NCBI GenBank assembly: GCA_963727465.1
Contig: CAVSGL010000003.1
Span: forward strand, 248,001 to 312,000
Length of the DNA stretch: 64,000 nucleotides
Direction: 5' to 3'
DNA from: VRUE01 sp963727465
GTDB taxonomy: Bacteria; Actinomycetota; Thermoleophilia; Solirubrobacterales; 70-9
This document shows, in pieces, positions 34,985 to 41,965 of the stretch. The notes beneath the pieces are model-generated. The model worked only from the letters and a program-made list of their open reading frames with translations, ran no database searches and had not been told where the DNA came from. Every line of letters begins with the position of its first letter. Within the stretch, counting starts at the first letter, position 1. A program made the translations under genes and the position numbers.

Positions 34985-36415
34985 GTGCAAGCGGTGGACC
35001 ACGAGCTCCTCGCCGCCGGCGAGTGGACCTCCACGGGCGAGTGGGGCGAGGTCGAGAGCCCCTACGACGGTGCCGTCGTCGGCCGCGTGGCGCTCGGCGA
35101 CGCCGCCCTGGTCGATCGCTGTGTCCGCGCCGCCCACGAGGCCTTCGAGTCGGGCGACTTCCCCCAGCACGAGCGCGCCGCGGCGCTCGACCGGGCAGCC
35201 GAGCTGGTCGCCGAGCGCCGCGAGGAGCTGGCGCTGGCGATCGCCGCCGAGGCCGGCAAGCCGCTGAAGACCGCCGAAGCCGAGGCCGGGCGCTGCGTCG
35301 ACACGCTCGTCTTCTCCGCGGTCGAGGCGCGCAAGCTGAGCGGCGGCACGGTGCCGATGGCGGCCTCGGCGCCCGGCGCCGGCAAGCTCGGCGTGATCCT
35401 GCGCGTCCCCTACGGCGTCGTCGGCGCGATCAGCCCGTTCAACTTCCCGCTCAACCTCGTCGCCCACAAGCTCGGCCCGGCGCTCGCGGCCGGCAACGCG
35501 GTCGTGCTCAAGCCCGCCGGGCAGACGCCGATCTCGGCGCTGAAGCTGGCGCGGATCCTCAGCGATGCCGGCCTCCCCGAGGGCTGGCTCAGCGTCGTCC
35601 CCGGCCCGGGCTCGGAGGTCGGCAAGGCGATCGCCCGGCACGAGCTGACCGGGGCGCTCAGCTTCACCGGCTCGGCCGAGGTCGGCTGGGGAATCGCCTC
35701 GAGCGTCCCGCACAAGAAGGTCAACCTCGAGCTCGGCTCGAACGCGCCCTTGATCGTCCACGCCGACGGCGACTGGGAGACCGCGGCCGACAAGGCCAGG
35801 CTGCACGCCTTCTCGCACGCCGGCCAGAGCTGCATCTCGATCCAGCGCATCCTCGTTCACGAGGACGTCGCCGACGCCTTCGCCGAGCGCCTCGTCGCCA
35901 ACACGGAGAGGCTGCGGGTGGGCGATCCACTCGACCCGGAGACCGACGTCGGGCCGCTGATCTCACCCGGCGACCGCGACCGGGTCAAGCGGTGGATCGA
36001 CGAGGCGGTCGCGGGCGGCGCCGAGCTGCTGACCGGCGGCGAGCTGGTCGACGACGGTCGCTGCCTCGCCCCGACCCTGCTTGGCGCGCCGCCGCACGAG
36101 GCGAAGGTCTGGTGCGAGGAGATCTTCGGCCCGGTCGCGACGATCGATCGCTACAGCGAGTTCGGCGAGGCGCTGCGGATGGCCAACGACTCGAAGTTCG
36201 GCCTCCAAGCGGGCGTCTTCACCCGCGACATGGGGCGGGGGCTGGAGGCCGCCGAAACGCTCGAGTTCGGCGGCGTGCTGATCAACGAGGTGCCGACCTT
36301 CCGCGCCGACCAGATGCCCTACGGCGGCGTCAAGGAGTCCGGCAACACCCGCGAGGGCCCCGCCTTCGCGGTCCTGGAGCTGACCGAGGAGCGCTTCGTC
36401 ACGCTCCAGGGGTAG
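34985..36415 (+). CDS. aldehyde dehydrogenase
   Basis: 476 residues of the NAD(P)-dependent aldehyde dehydrogenase superfamily. GVVGAISPFNFPLNLVAHKLG and FTGSAEVGWGIA bind cofactor, LELGSNAPLIV holds the base Glu equivalent, and FSHAGQSCISIQRILVH carries the catalytic Cys. The start is GTG at 34985 with TACGCT six bases upstream. It resembles the lactaldehyde/betaine-type branch; substrate not determined. Confidence 0.88.
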   Translation: MQAVDHELLAAGEWTSTGEWGEVESPYDGAVVGRVALGDAALVDRCVRAAHEAFESGDFPQHERAAALDRAAELVAERREELALAIAAEAGKPLKTAEAEAGRCVDTLVFSAVEARKLSGGTVPMAASAPGAGKLGVILRVPYGVVGAISPFNFPLNLVAHKLGPALAAGNAVVLKPAGQTPISALKLARILSDAGLPEGWLSVVPGPGSEVGKAIARHELTGALSFTGSAEVGWGIASSVPHKKVNLELGSNAPLIVHADGDWETAADKARLHAFSHAGQSCISIQRILVHEDVADAFAERLVANTERLRVGDPLDPETDVGPLISPGDRDRVKRWIDEAVAGGAELLTGGELVDDGRCLAPTLLGAPPHEAKVWCEEIFGPVATIDRYSEFGEALRMANDSKFGLQAGVFTRDMGRGLEAAETLEFGGVLINEVPTFRADQMPYGGVKESGNTREGPAFAVLELTEERFVTLQG

Positions 36416-36468
36416 CTGCATCAATCCACATAATTGTGCGGATATCTCTACTATTATGGGGATAGATC

Positions 36469-37098
36469 GTGGACTTCAAACACCCTTTTGCCGTGGTAAC
36501 GCCTACGCTCGACGGAGACGTCCTGAGCGTCCTCGCTGGAGCCGATGAGGAGTTCAGTGGCCGCCGCCTTCACGAGCTGGTGGCGCGCGGCTCGGAAAAC
36601 GGTATCCGCAGGGCGGCCGAGCGCCTGGTCGAGCAAGGCGTTGTCAGTAGTCGCCCCGCCGGCCGCGCGAACCTCTATCGGCTCAATCGATCGCATCTGG
36701 CCGCGCCCCACATCGAAGGTCTGGCGTTCCTACGCTCACGTCTTCTTCAGCAGGCAGGCGAATTGGTCTCCGCTTGGGCCATCCTCCCCCGGTTGATCAT
36801 GGTTTTCGGTTCGGTGGCTCGAAAAGAGGCCGGGCCTCTAAGCGACGTCGATCTACTCGTGATTCGGCCCACGCGTACTCCGGAAGACCTCGACGAGTGG
36901 CGAGAACAGCTCAATCTCCTGGAGAAAAGCGTGACCGAATGGACGGGCAACGATGCACGGGTCCTCGAGTACGGCGAGGTTGACCTGCAAGATCAGGCGG
37001 TGCGCGGAGTCATCGAAGAGGCAATAGAGGAGGGGCTTGAGCTGCACGGCTCGCGTCGCACTCTGCGCTCTTTGATCAGAGGCGATCACGATCGATGA
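36469..37098 (+). CDS. MNT-type nucleotidyltransferase antitoxin with N-terminal winged helix
   Basis: 209 residues. An N-terminal wHTH (SVLAGADEEFSGRRLHELVA to NLYRLNRSHL) precedes the minimal nucleotidyltransferase domain with IMVFGSVARKEAGPLSDVDLLVI, the G-S...D-x-D motif. In MNT-HEPN systems such proteins neutralise the HEPN toxin by AMPylation. The extra wHTH may allow autoregulation. GTG start at 36469; TATTAT and GGGGA lie just upstream. It overlaps the next gene as ATGA. Confidence 0.82.
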   Translation: MDFKHPFAVVTPTLDGDVLSVLAGADEEFSGRRLHELVARGSENGIRRAAERLVEQGVVSSRPAGRANLYRLNRSHLAAPHIEGLAFLRSRLLQQAGELVSAWAILPRLIMVFGSVARKEAGPLSDVDLLVIRPTRTPEDLDEWREQLNLLEKSVTEWTGNDARVLEYGEVDLQDQAVRGVIEEAIEEGLELHGSRRTLRSLIRGDHDR

Positions 37099-37505
37099 CG
37101 GCGCGTTTCAAGAAGTGCAATGAGGAGATCGCCGATCGGCGCTTTCGCAAGGCTGTGCAGTTTCTTGACGTTGCCGAGATGGTTCGCGACCTGGCGGACG
37201 ATGAGAGCGACATCGGTGACGCATTCGTGACGCTATGTGTGCACGCGGGGATCGCCGCCTCAGACGTGATCTGCTGCAAAGTCTTTGGCCGCTTCGTTCA
37301 GGGGGAGGACCATCTTCAGGCCATTGCCGAGTTGTCGAGAGTGGCGCCCGATGGTGGGCGGCTCGGCAAAGACCTACAGGCACTGCTCCAGATGAAGAGC
37401 CGAGCAGGTTACGCCGCGCCACCGGTCACCGGCGAGCAGCGCAAGCGGGCCTGGCGCCGCGCCGAGCGTTTGGTCGAAGCTGCACGCCGTCGTCGCTCGG
37501 GCTGA
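37095..37505 (+). CDS. HEPN-domain toxin-like protein
   Basis: 136 residues, all-alpha. RFRKAVQFLDVAEMVRD and FVTLCVHAGIAASDVICC fit HEPN helices, and RFVQGEDH supplies an R-x6-H motif close to the HEPN RNase R-x4-6-H. The C-terminus is strongly basic. Paired by a four-base overlap with the MNT gene, it is the presumed RNase toxin of the module. Confidence 0.8.
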   Translation: MTARFKKCNEEIADRRFRKAVQFLDVAEMVRDLADDESDIGDAFVTLCVHAGIAASDVICCKVFGRFVQGEDHLQAIAELSRVAPDGGRLGKDLQALLQMKSRAGYAAPPVTGEQRKRAWRRAERLVEAARRRRSG

Positions 37506-37507
37506 CG

Positions 37508-38821
37508 CTACTCGTGCGGCCTCGCCATGCGCCGGTGGTCCAGGGCCTCCTCGAGGACAGCTGGCTCCACACCCTGCTCGAGGGCGACCTCGCGCAGGGA
37601 GCGGCCGGACTCGGCGGCGACCTTGACGATGTCGGCGGCGCGGTCGTAGCCGATGTGGGGGTTGAGCGCGGTCGCCGTCGCCAGGGTCGCCTCGGCGTGG
37701 CGCTCGGTCATCTCCTCGTTGGCCTCCAGCCCGGCGACGCATTTCTCGTTCAGCAGGCGCGAGGCCGAGGCGAGCAGCTCGATCGAGTCGATCAGGTTGC
37801 GCGCGATCAGCGGCACCCGCACGTTGAGCTCGAACTGTCCCTGGCTGCCGGCCATCGTGATCGCGGCGTCGTTGCCGACGACCTGGGCGGCGACCTGGAT
37901 CACGACCTCGGGGATCACCGGGTTGACCTTGCCGGGCATGATCGAGGAGCCCTTCTGTAGCTCGGGCAGGCGCAGCTCGGCCAGCCCGGCGCGCGGCCCG
38001 GAGCCCATCAGCGCCAGGTCGTTGGCGATCTTGTTGAGCGAGACGGCGTAGACCTTGAGCGCGCCGGAGAGCTCGACCAGGGCGTCGCGGTTGCCCTGCG
38101 CCTCAAAGCGGTCGAGCGGCTCGGAGATCGCCAGCCCGGTCTCGCCGGCGAGCAGCTCGCGCACCTTGGCGGCGAACTCGGGGTGGGTGTTGAGGCCGGT
38201 GCCGGTGGCGGTGCCGCCGAGCGGGATCTGGCCGACCCGGCGCAGCGTGCCCTCGACCCGCTGGATGCCGAGCCGGACCTGCGCGGCGTAGCCGCCGAAC
38301 TCCTGGCCGAGGGTGACGGGGACCGCGTCCATCAGGTGGGTGCGGCCGGCCTTGACCGTGTCGGCGAAGCGCTCGGCCTTCTCGGCGAGCGCCTCCTGTA
38401 GACCCTCCATCGCCGGCTGTAGGTCGTGGGTGACCTCGCCCAGCGCCGCGAGGTGGACGGCCGAGGGGAAGACGTCGTTGGAGGACTGCCCCATGTTGAC
38501 GTGGTCGTTCGGGTGGGCGGGGTCGCCGGCGATCTTGGCGATCACCTCGTTGGCGTTCATGTTCGAGGAGGTGCCCGAGCCCGTCTGGAAGACGTCGATC
38601 GGGAACTGGTCGTCGTGTTCGCCGGCTGCGACGGCATCGCCGGCTTCGGCGATCCGCGTCGCCAGCTCGGCGTCGAGGCCGCCGAGCTCGCCGTTGACCC
38701 GCGCCGCGGCGGCCTTCAGCCGGCCGAGCCAGCGGACGACCGGTACCGGGACGCGCTCGCCCGAGACCGGGAAGTTGTCGACTGCTTTGGTGGTCTCGCC
38801 ACCCCACAGCTGCTCTGGCAT
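37508..38821 (-). CDS. fumC: class II fumarate hydratase
   Basis: 437 residues; interconverts fumarate and malate in the TCA cycle. Signature GSSIMPGKVNPVIPE, substrate loops TGSGTSSNMNANEVIA, HVNMGQSSNDVFPSA and TGTGLNTHPEFA are complete. Start ATG at 38821 with a strong GAGGAGAG ribosome site. The last gene on this strand before the MNT/HEPN pair, with which it converges two bases apart. Confidence 0.95.
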   Translation of the reverse strand: MPEQLWGGETTKAVDNFPVSGERVPVPVVRWLGRLKAAAARVNGELGGLDAELATRIAEAGDAVAAGEHDDQFPIDVFQTGSGTSSNMNANEVIAKIAGDPAHPNDHVNMGQSSNDVFPSAVHLAALGEVTHDLQPAMEGLQEALAEKAERFADTVKAGRTHLMDAVPVTLGQEFGGYAAQVRLGIQRVEGTLRRVGQIPLGGTATGTGLNTHPEFAAKVRELLAGETGLAISEPLDRFEAQGNRDALVELSGALKVYAVSLNKIANDLALMGSGPRAGLAELRLPELQKGSSIMPGKVNPVIPEVVIQVAAQVVGNDAAITMAGSQGQFELNVRVPLIARNLIDSIELLASASRLLNEKCVAGLEANEEMTERHAEATLATATALNPHIGYDRAADIVKVAAESGRSLREVALEQGVEPAVLEEALDHRRMARPHE

Positions 38822-38966
38822 CGCTCTCCTCAGTCGTGGCCGCTGCAAACCGGCGCATCTCGGCGTCCTCGGTCGGGCGTCTCGCTCACGCACGAAAAAA
38901 GTGCGCTCGCTTCACCGCCCTCCCTGCGTCCACCGACCTGCTTGGTTTTCACGGCCTTTCCGTTGT

Positions 38967-39440
38967 TCATCCGTTCTCGTGACCGGCAGAGTATCCGGAC
39001 CTGTATGCCTTGTAGAACGACTGCGGCAGGGGGCGGTTGTCGGGGCTGTAGCGGGCGGCGGCGGTGAGCCGGCGGACCAGCTCGTCGTGGATGCCTTCGG
39101 TCCCTTCGGCGCCTCGTTCGGCCGCCCCGAGCAGGTAGCCGAGCCGCAGGTTCGCCGCCCCGCCGGGCTTCTCCCGCGCTTCCGCGTTGAGCTCGGTCGC
39201 CGCCCGCAGCATCGCCGCCCCAACCCGCGCCAGGTCGCCGCCGCCCTGGTTCGGCGTCAGGCATTCGGAGATCGGCGTCGAGCCGTCGAGGCGAACGTCC
39301 CCCGGCGCCGCCTCGAGTGCCCGCAGGTAGGTAGGCGCCGGTTCGAGGCAGGCGACCGGCGTCGACTCGTCGGTGCTCCCGCAGCCGCCGCAGATGACCA
39401 AGCTGGCGACCACGGCCGCGAAGATGAGCGGGTATCGCAT
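38967..39440 (-). CDS. putative lipoprotein
   Basis: 157 residues with a short hydrophobic signal (YPLIFAAVVASLVICGGCGS) whose last part resembles a lipobox. The mature part is helical with many Ala/Arg (LRLGYLLGAAERGAEGTEGI). Not recognised. TAGGAT seven bases upstream supports ATG 39440 rather than 39449. Confidence 0.65.
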   Translation of the reverse strand: MRYPLIFAAVVASLVICGGCGSTDESTPVACLEPAPTYLRALEAAPGDVRLDGSTPISECLTPNQGGGDLARVGAAMLRAATELNAEAREKPGGAANLRLGYLLGAAERGAEGTEGIHDELVRRLTAAARYSPDNRPLPQSFYKAYRSGYSAGHENG

Positions 39441-39454
39441 CGGCAGCATCCTAC

Positions 39455-39566
39455 GGGCAATCCCGGTAGGGGTGAAACGTCTTGTACCTTTTCGTCGACT
39501 GCCGCGGGCGCCAGCTCAACCCCAAACCTTCGAAAAGGTTAAGTGGAACCCCTACCGGGATGGCCC
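39455..39566. repeat. 102-nt structured palindromic element, copy 2
   Basis: Core 39460-39561 begins ATCCCGGTAGGGGT and ends with its reverse complement. Same length and about 90% identical to 10921-11022, with the compensatory T-A to C-G change in the inner stem (TTTTCG / CGAAAA). It lies between the M15-like gene stop (39568) and the lipoprotein start, in the same orientation relative to the upstream gene's 3' end as copy 1. Confidence 0.85.
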
Positions 39567-39567
39567 C

Positions 39568-40281
39568 TCAGTCGCCTCGGGGGGACACGCCGCCCGACTG
39601 CACGGTCGAGACGCCCCCGCTCGGCCCGCGTTCGTAGGTCACGCCGGGCTCGCTGCCGCCCTGCGGCCCCTTCGGCGGCTTGACGCCGGAGGGCGGCGTG
39701 CTCGGCGCGGGCTGCTGTGGCTGCTTGGCGACGCCCTGCCTGCGCACGGGGAAGACCTCGACCCATTCGGCGAGCTGGAACATCGGCGCGACCGCGTGTT
39801 CCCAGGAGAGGTGCAGGTGGTTGCCGCAGCCGTGGCCCGCGTCGCCGTTGTAGCCGACCCAGCGGAAGGGCGGGCGGGGCTTGTTCTGGACCGGCTCGGC
39901 CCACCTGGCGAGCCGGGTGATGCCGCGCCAGGTGCCGTCGCAGCGGCCGTCGCCGTTCAGCGGAACGATGTCGACCGCGAGGCCGTTGTAGTGGTCGGAG
40001 TGCTTGACGTGGCAGCCGTTGCAGCCGACGTGGCGGCCGCTGGGCAGCGGGCCGGAGTAGCCGTCGGTGACGTAGATCGGGTAGCGGGCGGCGAGCCAGC
40101 GCAGATCCGGCACGATGCGCCTGTCGACCATGTCGCCGGGTTCGTGCGGGACCGCGGCCGGCAGCGGCACGATCCTGCCGGTCGCGAACACCGACCGCGT
40201 CGGCATCGCCAGCGCGGCGCTCGACGGAATCGCCGCGAGGGCGGCGAGCACGAGCAGGGCGATTGCGGTCGCTCGCTTCAT
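39568..40281 (-). CDS. secreted M15-like (VanY/DacB-type) peptidase
   Basis: 237 residues. Signal peptide ATAIALLVLAALAAIPSSAALA. Metal-binding motifs HSDHYNGLAVDIVP and GHGCGNHLHLSW match the D-Ala-D-Ala carboxypeptidase M15 fold (H-x(6)-D ... H-x-H). A Pro/Gly-rich tail follows. Likely trims peptidoglycan stem peptides, inferred from fold. Confidence 0.78.
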   Translation of the reverse strand: MKRATAIALLVLAALAAIPSSAALAMPTRSVFATGRIVPLPAAVPHEPGDMVDRRIVPDLRWLAARYPIYVTDGYSGPLPSGRHVGCNGCHVKHSDHYNGLAVDIVPLNGDGRCDGTWRGITRLARWAEPVQNKPRPPFRWVGYNGDAGHGCGNHLHLSWEHAVAPMFQLAEWVEVFPVRRQGVAKQPQQPAPSTPPSGVKPPKGPQGGSEPGVTYERGPSGGVSTVQSGGVSPRGD

Positions 40282-40354
40282 CGCCCCGCTTATCGACCGC
40301 TCAGGGGCGCGCCCTTAAACCCGCAATTTTCGATCGTGGAATAGGGTCCCCGGC

Positions 40355-41953
40355 ATGCCCACCGTGCGCGAAGCGAGCTTCGATCTCTTCCGCAATCAGG
40401 GGATGACGACCATCTTCGGCAACCCCGGCTCGACCGAGCTGCCGATGCTCGCCGACTTCCCCGCCGACTTCCGCTTCGTGCTCGGCTTGCAGGAGGCGGT
40501 CGTGGTCGGGATGGCCGACGGCTACGCGCAGGCCTCGGGCCGTGCCTCGATCGCCAACCTGCACACGGCGCCGGGCGTGGGCAACGCGATGGGCGCGATC
40601 TTCAACGCCCAGGCCAACCACTCGCCGGTGCTGGTCACCGCCGGCCAGCAGGCGCGCGCGCAGATGACCCTCCAGGCGAACCTGACCAACCGCGACGCGA
40701 CCCGCATGCCGCACCCGCTGGTCAAGTGGTCCTACGAGCCGCCGCGCGCCGCCGACGTGCCGCACGCGCTCGCCCGCGGCGCGCTGCTCGCCTCGCTGCC
40801 GCCGCAGGGCCCCGTCTTCGTCTCGCTGCCGATGGACGACTGGGACGCGGAGGTCGACGCGGCGGCCGCGAGCGAGGCGATCGGCCGCACGGTCCGCGGC
40901 CGCGCCGTCGCCGACCCGGAGGCGGTGCGCGAGCTCGCCGAGCGGCTCGACGCGGCGGCCAATCCCGTCTTCGTCGCCGGCCCCGACATCGACGCCAGCG
41001 GCGGCTGGGACGCCGCGGTGGCGCTGGCCGAGCGCCAGCGACTGCCGGTCTGGGCGACCCCGGCGCCCGGCGGCGGCAAGCTCGGCTTCCCCGAGGGGCA
41101 CCCCAACTTCCGCGGCGTCCTGCCGCCGGCGATCGGCCCGGTCGGCCAGACGCTGGAGGGGCACGACCTGATCCTCGTCGCCGGCAGCTCCGTCTTCCCC
41201 TACTACCCCCACATCCCCGGGCCGCTGCTGCCCGAGCAGGCGCGGCTGGTGGCGATCACCAGCGACCCCGACGAGGCGGCGCGGGCGCCGATGGGCGAGG
41301 CGATCGTCGCCGATGTGAAGCTGACGCTCGAGGCCCTGCTGGAGGCGGCGCCGGAGTCGTCGCGCCCGGCGCCGGAGCCGAACCCGGGCCCGACCGAAAT
41401 ACCGGCCGAGGACCCGCTCAACTCGTCGACCGTGCACTCCGCCCTCGCCGAGGTCTTCCCGGAGGACGGGATCGTCGTGCTCGAGTCCCCGGCCAGCACC
41501 CTGGCGCTGCGCAACCAGCTGCGCCTCTCGCGCCCCGGCAGCTACTACTTCAGCGCCGGCGGCGGTCTCGGCTTCGGCCTCGCCGCCGCGGTCGGCGTGC
41601 AGCTCGCCCAGCCCGACCGACCGGTCGTCTGCGTGCTCGGCGAGGGCTCGGCGCAGTACGCGATCACCGGCTTCTGGAGCGCCGTCGCCCACGACGTGCC
41701 CGTCACCTTTCTCGTCCTGCGCAACTCCGAGTACGCGATCCTCAAGTGGTTCGCCGAGGTCGAGCAGGTCCAGGGCGCCCCCGGGCTCGACCTGCCGGCG
41801 CTCGACGTCGCCGCGGTCGCCGCCGGCTACGGCGTCTCCACCCGCGTGGCGAAGGACCGCGACGAAGTCCGCGACGCATTGGCGGCCGCGCTCGCCTCGT
41901 CCAAGCCGGAGCTGGTCGAAGTCCCCGTGCAGCCAGGCATGTCCCTCTTCTAG
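40355..41953 (+). CDS. mdlC: benzoylformate decarboxylase-like ThDP enzyme
   Basis: 532 residues. Residues equivalent to the catalytic Ser, Glu and His of benzoylformate decarboxylase are present: FGNPGSTELPM, LGLQEAVVVGMADGYA, NLHTAPGVGNAMG, and a further His in YYPHIPGPLLPE. The ThDP motif begins CVLGEGSAQYAITGFWSAV. It decarboxylates 2-oxo acids (benzoylformate or relatives) to aldehydes. It is followed 12 bases later by an FAD/Fe-S oxidoreductase, suggesting a 2-hydroxyacid route. TAGGGT seven bases upstream of the ATG. Confidence 0.88.
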   Translation: MPTVREASFDLFRNQGMTTIFGNPGSTELPMLADFPADFRFVLGLQEAVVVGMADGYAQASGRASIANLHTAPGVGNAMGAIFNAQANHSPVLVTAGQQARAQMTLQANLTNRDATRMPHPLVKWSYEPPRAADVPHALARGALLASLPPQGPVFVSLPMDDWDAEVDAAAASEAIGRTVRGRAVADPEAVRELAERLDAAANPVFVAGPDIDASGGWDAAVALAERQRLPVWATPAPGGGKLGFPEGHPNFRGVLPPAIGPVGQTLEGHDLILVAGSSVFPYYPHIPGPLLPEQARLVAITSDPDEAARAPMGEAIVADVKLTLEALLEAAPESSRPAPEPNPGPTEIPAEDPLNSSTVHSALAEVFPEDGIVVLESPASTLALRNQLRLSRPGSYYFSAGGGLGFGLAAAVGVQLAQPDRPVVCVLGEGSAQYAITGFWSAVAHDVPVTFLVLRNSEYAILKWFAEVEQVQGAPGLDLPALDVAAVAAGYGVSTRVAKDRDEVRDALAAALASSKPELVEVPVQPGMSLF

Positions 41954-41965
41954 GAAGATCCCCGC

